Shown in pieces: positions 1 to 10,165 of a stretch of 46,797 bases of DNA (its first letter is position 1; every line of letters starts with the position of its first letter). The notes under the pieces are model-generated. The model ran no database searches. It saw only the letters and a list, made by a program, of their open reading frames with translations, and was not told the origin of the DNA. The DNA comes from Nitrospira sp. (GTDB taxonomy: Bacteria; Nitrospirota; Nitrospiria; Nitrospirales; Nitrospiraceae): assembly GCA_005116815.1 (NCBI GenBank), contig SWDR01000022.1:10023-56819 (forward strand), in the 5' to 3' direction. Made by a program: the position numbers and the translations under genes.

Positions 1-95
1 GAAGACGCGAACAATGGAGCGGCTTGGGTCGAACTTCCGATCAGATTCTCGGCAACAACAATATCGGTGATGGGCCGTTCTATTTGCTGTTTCAT
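1..95 (-). CDS. Partial hypothetical protein running off the left edge (MKQQIERPITDIVVAENLIGSSTQAAPLFAS...)
   Basis: Open frame on minus strand from ATG at 95 to window edge with protein-like composition; not in ORF track because truncated. Confidence 0.4.
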   Translation of the reverse strand, partial: MKQQIERPITDIVVAENLIGSSTQAAPLFAS

Positions 96-118
96 GCGAG
101 GCCCGCCGCATGAAACAG
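87..118. repeat. Perfect 12-bp inverted repeat CTGTTTCATGCG-N8-CGCATGAAACAG
   Basis: Read directly: 87-98 and 107-118 are exact reverse complements. Confidence 0.9.
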
Positions 119-235
119 GAGTACCTTAACAGAGCCGAACGTGAAAAGCTATAGCCGCTCTTTCTGCAGCGCGGTGGGACCTGTGCAGTGGAGAGTGGCG
201 CGTGAGGGCCTGGTCGAGGGATTCAGCCGACGGTC

Positions 236-538
236 CTATACATCTGCGTTTCCGGTTGGGCCGGGACCAGGCCAAATGAGGTAGGGCGGCTTTTTCATCG
301 TCTCAGCAGAACGCGGGTAGAGGCGCTGGGCATGGTTGTAGGCGTCTTCTTGAGCCACGAGGCAGGTGGCTGCAGCGAGATGGTTGGAGACGACGCGGAA
401 GGCCCCTCGATCATCGGCTTCGATGGTCGCCATGTAGAGGGCACAGGAGAAACTGCCCTCTTTTGAACAGGCTGTGCTGATCAATAGGTGCGATCCATCG
501 GGAAATGTCATGATCGGGTCTAAGTTGGTACGGCCCAT
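236..538 (-). CDS. Hypothetical protein, 100 aa
   Basis: ORF with plausible composition in a non-overlapped slot; no family recognised. Confidence 0.55.
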   Translation of the reverse strand: MGRTNLDPIMTFPDGSHLLISTACSKEGSFSCALYMATIEADDRGAFRVVSNHLAAATCLVAQEDAYNHAQRLYPRSAETMKKPPYLIWPGPGPTGNADV

Positions 539-568
539 AGTGATTCCTTCTCCAAGACGTGTGCGAGG

Positions 569-832
569 TTAGGCTGGTTGGTTTGCGTAGGGAGTCACGT
601 AAAGCCTAAGGAGGTGTCCCTCCCATTCGGTGCCTTCAAGGGCCACCACGGCGCTCAAGGCCTGTTCGCCGGACCCCATTTCGACGAATCCGTATCCGGC
701 GGATTTTCCTGTATGTTTAAACCGGACCACATAGGCTCTGGCGACCAGTCCATAGGAGGAGAACAGGCCGCGTAGCTCGCAGTCCGAGACCTTGTCCGGG
801 AGCCCTCCCACATACAGGACTCGTTTCCCCAT
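569..832 (-). CDS. RNA-binding protein with single RRM domain
   Basis: MGKRVLYVGGLPDKVSDCELRGLFSSYG... and KSAGYGFVEM match RNP2/RNP1 patterns. Confidence 0.9.
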   Translation of the reverse strand: MGKRVLYVGGLPDKVSDCELRGLFSSYGLVARAYVVRFKHTGKSAGYGFVEMGSGEQALSAVVALEGTEWEGHLLRLYVTPYANQPA

Positions 833-853
833 CGAGATTCCCTTCGTGACGTA

Positions 854-1783
854 TTACGTCGTTCGAGTGAGCGAGTCTTCGACGTACGAGCCAGTCCGCA
901 GCGATGTCGCAAGTCCTAGTGAATAGAGCCCGAGGATGAGCCATTTCGAGGGATCAAAGTGATACCAGCGATGGCCGTTTCGGTAGTCGGTCGGATACAT
1001 ATGATGGTAGTTATGGTACCCCTCGCCAAACGTCACGAGAGACACGAGCCAGCTGTCTCGACTGGAATCTGACGTGCCGTGTGGTTGCTGTCCCCACAGA
1101 TGGCAGACGGAGTTGATGCAAAACGTCGAATTGAGCACGGCGAACGTGCGTCCCACACCGGCGAGGAGAAAGCAGCCGATGCCGCCCATGATGCCGTTGT
1201 GGAGAAAGCCGATGAGAAACGTGCCGGCTAGACCTGTGAGAACCAGGAGGGGGTAATGTTGGTGTTGCCAGATCGCAACGGGATCGTTCGCGACGCGCGT
1301 CGCATATTTTGGATCGGCATATTGATCAGGGGTAAAGAGCCATCCGCAGTGGCTATGCCAGAATCCCAGTTGCGCGTTGTACGGATCTTTGACCTCGTCG
1401 CAATGTGCGTGATGTCGCAGATGATCGGATGCCCATTTGATGGCGGAGTTTTGCAGCGCCCAAGCCCCCGCGATTAAGAGTGCGCCCTTGACCCAGTTCG
1501 GGCAGTCGAAGCTTCGGTGGGCCATCAGTCGATGGTAGCCGACTGTGATACCCAGTCCACTGGCGACATAGAGGAGTCCAAAGAGGGACCAGTCCAGCCA
1601 GCTGTAGTGATAGACGTATCCATAGAGCGGAACTCCGATCATGGCGCCTACGGCAATGGCGCAAAACAATATGATCGTCCAGACTTTGTTGTAGCGTCGG
1701 CTAATCGCAATCGGAAGTCCTGTCGATGTTATGGCGATCGTGGGTGATCGTGGAGTCGCGCGTTGTGGGGCTGTCTGGCTCAT
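854..1783 (-). CDS. Acyl-CoA / fatty acid delta-9-type desaturase
   Basis: Histidine boxes HRLMAH, HLRHH, EGYHNYHH; hydrophobic segments. Confidence 0.92.
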   Translation of the reverse strand: MSQTAPQRATPRSPTIAITSTGLPIAISRRYNKVWTIILFCAIAVGAMIGVPLYGYVYHYSWLDWSLFGLLYVASGLGITVGYHRLMAHRSFDCPNWVKGALLIAGAWALQNSAIKWASDHLRHHAHCDEVKDPYNAQLGFWHSHCGWLFTPDQYADPKYATRVANDPVAIWQHQHYPLLVLTGLAGTFLIGFLHNGIMGGIGCFLLAGVGRTFAVLNSTFCINSVCHLWGQQPHGTSDSSRDSWLVSLVTFGEGYHNYHHMYPTDYRNGHRWYHFDPSKWLILGLYSLGLATSLRTGSYVEDSLTRTT

Positions 1784-2183
1784 CGGGCCTCTTCGTTCAT
1801 CGGAATGCGTACACGGCCTTAGGCCGACATTATACGCGGCATTGTTATTCGTTCAAGGACCCTTCGGTCCTGGTCGTTTGCCGATCGTACGGCTGGAACA
1901 GAGATGAGTGCGGCACGGACTGGTTCTGTTGTTCGATCTCTTTGATGAGATCTGTATGCAGAGTAGGGCGGAAACTAGAGCATCGATCGCGCAGGATCTA
2001 GAGGGAGGGAGTTATGGCGCGAGGGATAGAGTAGTGACCGAGCTTGAACCTCTTTCACCATATCACAGTTCATTGAGGATAGCGACCGAGCTGGTCATTC
2101 CAACATGAACAGCAGTTCTATGTATTGGAAGTGCGGGCTATTTACCCCGTGATATTTTCGAGCCTCTTGATTTTTCGAGAGAG

Positions 2184-2226
2184 TTGACGCCTGTAGGGGC
2201 GTACTGTACGATGATTGTACATCGTA
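2184..2226 (+). promoter_or_regulatory. Candidate sigma-70-type promoter with overlapping operator-like dyad
   Basis: TTGACG (2184-2189), 17-nt spacer, TACGAT (2207-2212); perfect dyad TACGATG-N6-CATCGTA at 2207-2226. Confidence 0.4.
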
Positions 2227-2377
2227 GCCGCAGTGTCCGGCGGTACGACTGTATACACCATAACGGACTTCGCGATCGCATCGCGACCAGGTCCTATTGG
2301 AGTGGATGCCTTCCTGGTTTCTCTCCCCTCGGCTCTCTGATCCCGTCTTAATGCGATCACACTGAAAGGATAGTGCA

Positions 2378-3631
2378 GTGCATACCTCTGTTCACACGAG
2401 TTTTCACACCCTTGGTTTGTCCGAACCGCTTTTGCGGGATTTAACGGCAGCGGGCTTATTGGTTCCTACTCCTATTCAAGCCCAAGCCATTCCCCCAGCC
2501 CTTGAGGGCCGGGACGTGATCGGGTGCGCGCAGACCGGCACCGGGAAGACCGCGGCGTTTGTGGTGCCGATGATTGAGCGGCTTGCCGCCTTGCCCAAAG
2601 GGCATCCGCAGGCGTTGATTCTTGCGCCGACCCGCGAATTAGCGTTGCAGATTTTCGATTCGATCGAGAAGCTGGGGCGGAGCCACAATATCTCTGCCAC
2701 GGTTATTGTCGGGGGAAGCGATATGCAGGCGCAGATTAGAGGTCTGCGGCAGCGGCCCGACATTCTGGTTGCCACACCGGGGCGGTTACTGGACCATATG
2801 TGGAACGGGACGGTCAATATGCTTCCCATCAAGATTCTGGTGCTGGACGAAGCCGACCGTATGCTCGATATGGGCTTCGCTCCGCAGATCAATCAGATTC
2901 TTGACGCGCTCCCGTTGGAGCGGCAGACGTTACTGTTTTCCGCCACGCTTCCGACGGATGTGACCCGCCTGGTTCAAGCGAGCCTGAAGGATGCCGTTCG
3001 TGTGATGGTGACGCCGCACTCGACGACGGCTGAAGGTGTGACGCAGGCGGTGCACTACACGACGTTCCATGAAAAGACGAATCTCTTGGTGTCGTTGCTG
3101 GGTGTAGAGCGGGGGACTGTTCTCGTCTTCGCTCGGACGAAGAGCCGGGTCGATCGGCTGGGTCAGACGCTGGAGCAGGCCGGTCACCGTGTTGCGGTCA
3201 TCCACGGAGATCGAACGTTGCCGCAGCGCCTCCGTGCACTTGACGGATTTAAGCGCGGGCAAGTGAGGATTCTCGTCGCGACGGACGTTGCCGCCCGCGG
3301 AATCGACGTGGCGAATATCGGCCATGTGGTGAATTACGACTTGCCAAACTCTCCGGAGGACTATATCCATCGTATTGGGCGGACAGCCAGGATGAAGATG
3401 ACTGGGCGAGCCACCAGTTTCGTGACGGCTGAGGATCATGACCAGCTGCGAGCAATCGAGACTCTGTTGGGGCACGCTGTGCCATTGGCAGAGGGAAGTC
3501 CTGGCCCCGGTGATCGTTCCCCTTCGAGGGGAGGGGCTGATCGCTCCAGGGGCGATCGTCAGCGGTGGGGCCGTCCAGGCGAGGATAGACGTCAACAGCA
3601 GTCAGGTCCCGTTGTGCCTGAGGGGGTCTAG
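2378..3631 (+). CDS. DEAD-box ATP-dependent RNA helicase (RhlE-like)
   Basis: AQTGTGKT, PTRELALQ, VLDEADRML, SAT, ARGIDV, HRIGRTAR motifs; GTG start at 2378. Confidence 0.95.
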   Translation: MHTSVHTSFHTLGLSEPLLRDLTAAGLLVPTPIQAQAIPPALEGRDVIGCAQTGTGKTAAFVVPMIERLAALPKGHPQALILAPTRELALQIFDSIEKLGRSHNISATVIVGGSDMQAQIRGLRQRPDILVATPGRLLDHMWNGTVNMLPIKILVLDEADRMLDMGFAPQINQILDALPLERQTLLFSATLPTDVTRLVQASLKDAVRVMVTPHSTTAEGVTQAVHYTTFHEKTNLLVSLLGVERGTVLVFARTKSRVDRLGQTLEQAGHRVAVIHGDRTLPQRLRALDGFKRGQVRILVATDVAARGIDVANIGHVVNYDLPNSPEDYIHRIGRTARMKMTGRATSFVTAEDHDQLRAIETLLGHAVPLAEGSPGPGDRSPSRGGADRSRGDRQRWGRPGEDRRQQQSGPVVPEGV

Positions 3632-3882
3632 GCTTCTCGGTCGAGCGGGGTGGCAGGACTCAGGCGTATGTCAGTGCTGGACGTATGGGACTGATGCCGA
3701 CGATTGAAAATGATTTGCCGGCCTTGGTAGATGCAAAGGACCTGGTGCTTCACGGAGGCTGATGGCTGATATAGCCGCGTGGTTGCCCTCCACGCGGCTG
3801 GGCTGGCTTTCAGTTGAACGATTTGTGAGGGCGGCATCGGTTGAGCGTGATGTGATGCGCGTGGCCTGCCCTCACATCATTC

Positions 3883-4077
3883 CTAGTAGAGCGGTTCTTG
3901 TGGGCCCCACTGAAGCCCTGCCAAATCAGGATCTTCTCCTCCCTCAGTGTTCGAGGGGCGATCTGGCTTCTCGGTCTTGCGCTGTTCCCGCTTCGCGTCT
4001 TTATCGCGCCGCTGGACCTGTTTCGCTTTCTCGCGGTCTCGTTTTGCGATGGTCGTTTTTCCTGCTCGTCCGATGAT
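3883..4077 (-). CDS. Small basic conserved-looking protein, apparent ATC start: (M)IGRAGKTTIAKRDREKAKQVQRRDKDAKREQRKTEKPDRPSNTEGGEDPDLAGLQWGPQEPLY
   Basis: Minus-strand frame read manually; strong SD (aaaggagg) just upstream of ATCATC; missing from ATG-based ORF track. Confidence 0.55.
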   Translation of the reverse strand: MIGRAGKTTIAKRDREKAKQVQRRDKDAKREQRKTEKPDRPSNTEGGEDPDLAGLQWGPQEPLY

Positions 4078-4141
4078 GCCCTCCTTTGCGTGACGACTCG
4101 TCGTGATTCGTCAATCGCTTGCCATTATGGTCTGGCTTCGT

Positions 4142-4429
4142 CTACGAGGGCGACGGTTCCGTCGCTCCTCGGCGTCTCTTGCTGGTTGAGTCAGGAGCAT
4201 GATTGGTCGATTTGGCTTCCCGCTCAGCCGTACGCGAGCGAGTGCCTTGGCCGAATCCACGGCTCGCCATGTTCGACACCTGCTGGCGGATATCCTCCAT
4301 GGAGGTCGTCAGACTTGGATCAAGAGGAATTGGAAGGCCGAGTACCTCCCACCTGATTTTTGGTTTCCTGGTCGCCCTTGCGCGGTTCTTTCTCGTTTTG
4401 TCGGCTCGCCACCCAGTGGATAGCTTCAT
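4142..4429 (-). CDS. Hypothetical basic protein, 95 aa
   Basis: ORF in an otherwise empty interval; overlapped by other frames, so weak. Confidence 0.3.
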   Translation of the reverse strand: MKLSTGWRADKTRKNRARATRKPKIRWEVLGLPIPLDPSLTTSMEDIRQQVSNMASRGFGQGTRSRTAEREAKSTNHAPDSTSKRRRGATEPSPS

Positions 4430-4817
4430 AGATGCTCCTTTATAGAACCAGGCATCTCCGGTTTGGTCCGATGCTCGATGGAGATGAGGGGATCGGATAG
4501 AAATGCTTCAATCACTTCGCCCATTGGTCTGTTTGGTATTCGCGCAGACATTCAATGGAACGTAAGAGCAGCTCGTCAGGACTGAATCAAGCGCGCTGGA
4601 ACGATCGAGTGAGATGGGGCCGCGCGAGGCAAATAGCTGGCTCGTACGAACGGGCAGAATACCATGGGGTATGGCGAGAGTCAAACGTGGCATGTTCACG
4701 AGGTCTGACCAGGGTGGAGCGCTTTGTGCCTTGTTCTGGGGTGCCACGTAGAATTCATGAAATAATTTTCTGCGTAGAACGATCTGGCGTACAGTAGCGA
4801 CAGGGGAGGGGCGCTCT

Positions 4818-5198
4818 ATGGAACAACTCGCATCTCGATCTTCTGGCTTGAATAAGTTTCGCCGGCATTCGCGTGTGCGCATTACCGCTCCGTTCGCTTG
4901 CGCGTTGTCGCGCCGTCAGGTCCGTCGTTGGGTGCGCCGGACCCCGATTGACTTGGGTGTGGTCTACGATCTTTCGGTACGCGGGGCGCGAGTCAGCACG
5001 GAGGCTGAGATCAAGCCTGGAGATGAAATTACATTGAGCCTGCGTCTTCCCAGGCAAATCAAGCCTGCCGAAATTGCCGTGGCCACGGTGCAGTGGACAA
5101 AGGATCAATTCTTCGGCCTGGCTTTTACGGAGTTGTCTCCAGCGGCACAGAGCCGTTTGGAAAAGTATGTGGCGGGCATGTCAACGGGCGCCGCATAA
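4818..5198 (+). CDS. PilZ domain protein (tandem copy 1)
   Basis: RRHSR and DLSVRG match the RxxxR and DxSxxG c-di-GMP motifs. Confidence 0.88.
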   Translation: MEQLASRSSGLNKFRRHSRVRITAPFACALSRRQVRRWVRRTPIDLGVVYDLSVRGARVSTEAEIKPGDEITLSLRLPRQIKPAEIAVATVQWTKDQFFGLAFTELSPAAQSRLEKYVAGMSTGAA

Positions 5199-5245
5199 GT
5201 ATCCCCTGTCCAGGATGTATGGAAGGGTGCGGATGAGAGGTTGGA

Positions 5246-5596
5246 ATGGGGACTGAGTCAAGACGGTATCCGCGTCTTCGCATTCCGGCACCCTTCGCCT
5301 GTTCGTTTGCACGCATCGGCTTACAGCGATGGGCAGCGGCTGAGCGAGCAGGATTGGGCGTCGTGCTTGATGTGTCGTTGAACGGTGCAAAAGTGATGAG
5401 CCCCGCCGTCATGAGCCAGGGAGATCAGCTCGCGGTCAGTCTGCGATTGCCGGATCAGACGACGACGATGAATGTCGATGCGACCGTGCGATGGGGTACT
5501 CGTCATACATTTGGATTGGAATTTAGTGCGCTCTCTCAACGCGCTGAAACGCGCCTGCGGAAGTTTCTCTCCCGTGTTCCCTCGCCACAGACATAG
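5246..5596 (+). CDS. PilZ domain protein (tandem copy 2)
   Basis: RRYPR and DVSLNG motifs; clearly similar to the 4818-5198 product. Confidence 0.88.
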   Translation: MGTESRRYPRLRIPAPFACSFARIGLQRWAAAERAGLGVVLDVSLNGAKVMSPAVMSQGDQLAVSLRLPDQTTTMNVDATVRWGTRHTFGLEFSALSQRAETRLRKFLSRVPSPQT

Positions 5597-5808
5597 GATC
5601 ATTTGGTTCGGTCATCTTCTTCGGGGCTTCCGTTACTCCGCAGCTATGTTGATAGCCAGCGGCAGCCTCCCCCGGGTGAATGCTTGGCATTCGACCATGC
5701 TGAGTCGGCGAGGCATGCATGGTCTCGCCGCTATAGCGGGTGGATCTGAGAGGGCTGAGGTTGCTCGGGGAGAAAGCGGGCGCTGTGACGGCGGCCCGTC
5801 ATCTGTGA

Positions 5809-8130
5809 CTACTTGATCGCCACGGCCTTCACTTCTTTGAACGTGGTGTGGCCCTGAAGCGTCTTCTGCACTCCGTCCTGCATGAGGGTCGTCATGCCAT
5901 CCTCGATGGCAGCATTCACCATCTCTTCAGTTTTGGCTTTCGACTGAATCATACGTTTGATGCGATCCGATCCCAGGAGCAACTCGTGCAGGGCCACGCG
6001 TCCCTTAAAGCCTGTGCGATTGCAAGTCTCACATCCCTTTCCGCGGGCTAAGCGGAATGTGTTGTCCTGCGGGATGCCCAGCTTGTCCCAGTTCGCAGGC
6101 CCGTACCCCTGGCGAATTTCCTCATACTCAACTGCGGTTCCGACGTATTGCTCCTTGCAGTCTTTGCAGATCCGGCGAGTGAGGCGCTGGGCAAGGACTC
6201 CTAACATAGCATCGGCAAAACTGAAGGAGTCGCAGCCCATATCCAGAAGTCTGGTGACCGTTTCCACCGCACTGTTGGTGTGGAGTGTGCTCATGACGAG
6301 GTGTCCGGTCAATGAGGCTTCAATGCCGATTTCAGCCGTTTCTTTATCTCGCATTTCTCCGACCATAATCACGTCTGGATCGGCTCGAAGAAATGCGCGC
6401 ATAGCTTTGGCAAAGGTGAAATCGATCTTGGGTTGAACCTGCACTTGCCGAAGCCCGTACTGCGTGATTTCGACGGGGTCTTCTGCCGTCCAGATCTTGA
6501 TGTCCGGTGTATTGATGAAACCGAGAACGGAGTGGAGGGTCGTGGTTTTACCTGATCCGGTCGGTCCGACGCAGAGAATGATGCCATAGGGTTTGGCCGC
6601 GATCTCTTTAATCGCCGCCAGATTTCGGTCTGAAAATCCCATCTTGTCGAGAGGCAAGGGCTCGCTGGCCGCGAGCAGACGCATGACGACGTCTTCATTA
6701 TATCCAGCAGTCGGAATCGTTGCGACGCGCAACTCGATTTCTTTGTTTTCCGATAGCTTGAACTTGATCTTGCCGTCCTGGGGTTTGCGCCGTTCTGCAA
6801 TGTCGAGGCTGGCCATAATTTTCAGACGCGACACGATCGCACGACGATAACTCTGTGGAATCTTCATGTACTCGAAACAATCGCCGTCGACCCTGAAACG
6901 GACAAGCGTTTCACGCTTCTCTCCATAGGGTTCGACGTGAATGTCTGAGGCGCCTTGTCGATAGGCATCGGCAATGATCTGGTTGGCCAGTCGTACGATG
7001 GCGTTGTCGTTTTCGTCGAGCCCACCTCCGGAATCCTCCGCTGCGGCTTCTTGGGCTTCGTTGACGAGTTCTCCGAGAATGTCGGAGACGTTTTCATCCA
7101 GCTTTCTGCTGCTGCCGGAATCGCCCTGTCCCTGTCCTGTGGCAGAGCTGAGGAATTGTGCAATATCACGGCGGAGGCTGATGGCAAAACGAATGTTGAG
7201 ACCTGGAAACGTGCGCTTGATATCCGCCACACGGTCGAGATCGCCCGGATCGTCCGTTAAAATTTCGATGGCGGTCCTGTCCCGCTTGAGGGGCATCCAA
7301 TGGTTTTTCCTGAGGTAGTCGACGTTGAGATTTTTCAGGAGCTCGATATCGACGATCGTTCGATCGCTGTATTCGATATAGGGGCATTTGTGAAACTGCG
7401 CGAGCGATTTGCCGATCTCAAGCTTCGGCACCTTGTATTTTTCGATCAAGATGCTCTCGAAGTCCGATATGCCTTTCTTGGACTCGGCGATGGCATTGTC
7501 TAGGTCGTTTTGAGATATGCGGTTATTCGTCACCAACAGGTCGAACTTGGTCGGGTTCTTTTTTGAGACCTTGCGAAGATTGAAGAAGGCGATGCCGAGG
7601 GCCTTGGCGATTTCCGCGACAGATTCTTCATCTTTTCTGGTAAAACGGGCGCCGCTTTTCTTATTGAGCAGTTGGAGCACGCCCATTAAATACTTGTTCT
7701 CTGCCACGATCGGATAGGTCAAAACCTGCTTGGTTTTGAATCCGGTTCGCTTGTCGTAGGAGTTGTCGTGCAGGAGTGAAGGATGAACGCCCTGCAGCTC
7801 CGCGATGTTGTAGGCGTCGGCGATATTTACCGGGCGGAGATACTTCGCGCAGAATCCGGGCAGACTTTGTTCCGTGATGGGGATGCGGATTTCCTCGACT
7901 CTATCGATGTGCGGGACTTTCGAGAAAATTTCTTTTTTGTCGGAATCAAAGGCATAGATGGTGAGGTCTTCAGCGTCGAAGAGACTGAGAATGTCTTTAT
8001 GTAAGTCCAGGAGAATATGGTCGAGATCGCTGGCGGCATTGATTTGGTCGGCGATGCGTTTGATGTTTTCGGCAAAGGCGACCTTTTGCTGAAGCTCCTG
8101 GAGGTTTTGCGGGACGGGATTGGCTTGCAT
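5809..8130 (-). CDS. GAF domain-containing GspE/PilB-family secretion/pilus ATPase
   Basis: N-terminal GAF-like region, MshEN/T2SSE-N-like middle, Walker A GPTGSGKTTT, Asp/His boxes, CxxC zinc motifs near C-terminus. Confidence 0.92.
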   Translation of the reverse strand: MQANPVPQNLQELQQKVAFAENIKRIADQINAASDLDHILLDLHKDILSLFDAEDLTIYAFDSDKKEIFSKVPHIDRVEEIRIPITEQSLPGFCAKYLRPVNIADAYNIAELQGVHPSLLHDNSYDKRTGFKTKQVLTYPIVAENKYLMGVLQLLNKKSGARFTRKDEESVAEIAKALGIAFFNLRKVSKKNPTKFDLLVTNNRISQNDLDNAIAESKKGISDFESILIEKYKVPKLEIGKSLAQFHKCPYIEYSDRTIVDIELLKNLNVDYLRKNHWMPLKRDRTAIEILTDDPGDLDRVADIKRTFPGLNIRFAISLRRDIAQFLSSATGQGQGDSGSSRKLDENVSDILGELVNEAQEAAAEDSGGGLDENDNAIVRLANQIIADAYRQGASDIHVEPYGEKRETLVRFRVDGDCFEYMKIPQSYRRAIVSRLKIMASLDIAERRKPQDGKIKFKLSENKEIELRVATIPTAGYNEDVVMRLLAASEPLPLDKMGFSDRNLAAIKEIAAKPYGIILCVGPTGSGKTTTLHSVLGFINTPDIKIWTAEDPVEITQYGLRQVQVQPKIDFTFAKAMRAFLRADPDVIMVGEMRDKETAEIGIEASLTGHLVMSTLHTNSAVETVTRLLDMGCDSFSFADAMLGVLAQRLTRRICKDCKEQYVGTAVEYEEIRQGYGPANWDKLGIPQDNTFRLARGKGCETCNRTGFKGRVALHELLLGSDRIKRMIQSKAKTEEMVNAAIEDGMTTLMQDGVQKTLQGHTTFKEVKAVAIK

Positions 8131-8337
8131 TAGATAAATTCCTGCAGGTCACACAAGGTGGTCATTGCCGGATTGAAGTGCATATGTGGGCCTGGCGTTC
8201 GCGAGCACAATTGCTCTGAAGTGGCGGTCGAATGTCAGTCTAGCTGATCGCGAGTGGAAGGCAAGGAAAAGGCGGTTTCAGTCTGGCAAGCTTCCGTGCT
8301 CCACAAGAGGAGCGACGTGACGGGAGACGATGAGGTG

Positions 8338-10038
8338 TTAACGTGTTTGTGTACGAGTCAGATGAGCGGCAACTTGAGCGGGAGGCATCTTGAGTTTCAC
8401 TCCGTCCTTCCGAGTCTTGACCTCCACAACTCCTTCGGCGAGGCCCTTGTCGCCGATGACGACTTGGAACGGCGCTCCCATCAGGTCTGCATCATTGAAC
8501 TTCACACCCGCTCGTTCGTCCCGGTCATCCCAGAGTACTTCTAGTCCTGCCGCCTGCAGTTCATTGTAGAGTTGCTCTGTGACTTGAGCGGTTTGGTCTG
8601 ATTTGGTGAGCGGGAGGAGATGCACATGGAATGGAGCAATGGGGAAGGGCCAAATAATGCCTTTGTCGTCATGGTTCTGTTCGATCGCCGATGCGGCAGT
8701 CCGTCCGACTCCGATGCCATAACATCCCATCACCGCGAGGCATTCCTTGCCTTGTGCATCCAGGAAGGAGGCCTTCATGAGTTCACTGTATTTGGTGCCG
8801 AGCATAAAGACGTGCCCGACCTCAATCCCCCGCGTCGCTTTCAACGTCCCATCTTTTCTTGGTGACGGATCTCCATCACGGGCGCTGCGGAGATCGGCAA
8901 ACTGCTCGACCTGGAAATCGCGATCCCAATTCGCATCGACATAGTGCGTATCGAGTTGATTGCCGCCGACGACCACGTTGCGCAAGGCTTTGACCGCATG
9001 GTCGGCGATAATCCGAACATCTTTCAACCCGACTGGTCCGGCAAATCCGACCGGCGAGCCCGTGACTTGCTCGACAACGGCAGGCGTCGCGAGTTCAAGC
9101 TCGGTGACGCGCAGGAGCCGCTGAATTTTGATCTCATTGGCCTCATGGTCGCCCCGCACCAGCACGGCAATCGTCTCTTTTCCTGTCGAGTAGAGAAGCG
9201 TTTTGACAAGGTGCGTCGGGGAAATGTTCAAGAATTTCGTGACCTCGTCGACGGTCCGGCAGCGAGGTGTCTGGACGGTGCGCAGGGGACGGGGTGCGTC
9301 GGTATCCGTCTCCGTAGGAGGAAGCACTTCGGCCTGTTCGACGTTGGCGGCGTAGGTGCCGGTATCGCTATAGACGATGGTGTTCTCGCCCGTATCGGCG
9401 AGCACCATGAACTCGTGAGATGAGCTCCCGCCAATCAGCCCGGTGTCGGCTTCTACGGCACGAAAGGTGAGGCCGCAGCGTGTGAAGATACGCTGATAGG
9501 CGTCGTACATCTTCTGATAGCTGACCCTGGCGCTCGCTTCGTCCTGGTCGAAACTGTAGGCGTCCTTCATGATGAACTCGCGTCCACGCATGAGTCCGAA
9601 GCGGGGGCGGATTTCGTCGCGAAACTTCGTTTGGATCTGATAGAAATTCAGCGGCATCTGCCGATAGGAGCGGACTTCGCGCCTGAATAAATCGGTGATC
9701 ACTTCCTCATGGGTCGGTCCCAAACAGAACTCGCGCTCGTGGCGATCCTTAAAGCGGATCAACTCCTTGCCGTAGAAGTTCCATCGGCCTGTTTCCTGCC
9801 AGAGCTCTGCGGGGGAGGCAATGGGCATCAGAAGTTCTTGTGCCCCAGCCCGGTTCATTTCCTCGCGAATGATCTGTTCGACCTTTCGAATGACCCTGAG
9901 GCCAAGCGGAAGATAGGTGTAGATGCCGGCTGCCACTTTGCGGATCAGCCCCGCTCTGAGCATGAGCTTATGGCTGACGGTTTCCGCTTCGACCGGTTCT
10001 TCGCGCAATGTCGGGATTAAGACTTGAGAGGTACGCAT
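8338..10038 (-). CDS. proS: Prolyl-tRNA synthetase
   Basis: [46 protein letters not shown], class II motifs, YbaK-like insertion. Confidence 0.97.
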   Translation of the reverse strand: MRTSQVLIPTLREEPVEAETVSHKLMLRAGLIRKVAAGIYTYLPLGLRVIRKVEQIIREEMNRAGAQELLMPIASPAELWQETGRWNFYGKELIRFKDRHEREFCLGPTHEEVITDLFRREVRSYRQMPLNFYQIQTKFRDEIRPRFGLMRGREFIMKDAYSFDQDEASARVSYQKMYDAYQRIFTRCGLTFRAVEADTGLIGGSSSHEFMVLADTGENTIVYSDTGTYAANVEQAEVLPPTETDTDAPRPLRTVQTPRCRTVDEVTKFLNISPTHLVKTLLYSTGKETIAVLVRGDHEANEIKIQRLLRVTELELATPAVVEQVTGSPVGFAGPVGLKDVRIIADHAVKALRNVVVGGNQLDTHYVDANWDRDFQVEQFADLRSARDGDPSPRKDGTLKATRGIEVGHVFMLGTKYSELMKASFLDAQGKECLAVMGCYGIGVGRTAASAIEQNHDDKGIIWPFPIAPFHVHLLPLTKSDQTAQVTEQLYNELQAAGLEVLWDDRDERAGVKFNDADLMGAPFQVVIGDKGLAEGVVEVKTRKDGVKLKMPPAQVAAHLTRTQTR

Positions 10039-10165
10039 AATTCTATGAGAAGGGTCAATAAATAAGGGATTACGGCTGTAGGTTACTCAGTTCGACGTGC
10101 CGGTGATCGAGGGGTTGTTTCACCAAGATGAAGACGTTCAACGTCGGGATTTTCCGCCTCAGGTC

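Noticed and set aside
1857-1872. AGGACC-CTTC-GGTCCT hairpin
   Set aside because: Short stem without T-tract or conserved context; could be chance
2930-3595. 221-aa minus-strand ORF over the helicase
   Set aside because: Antisense to conserved DEAD-box motifs
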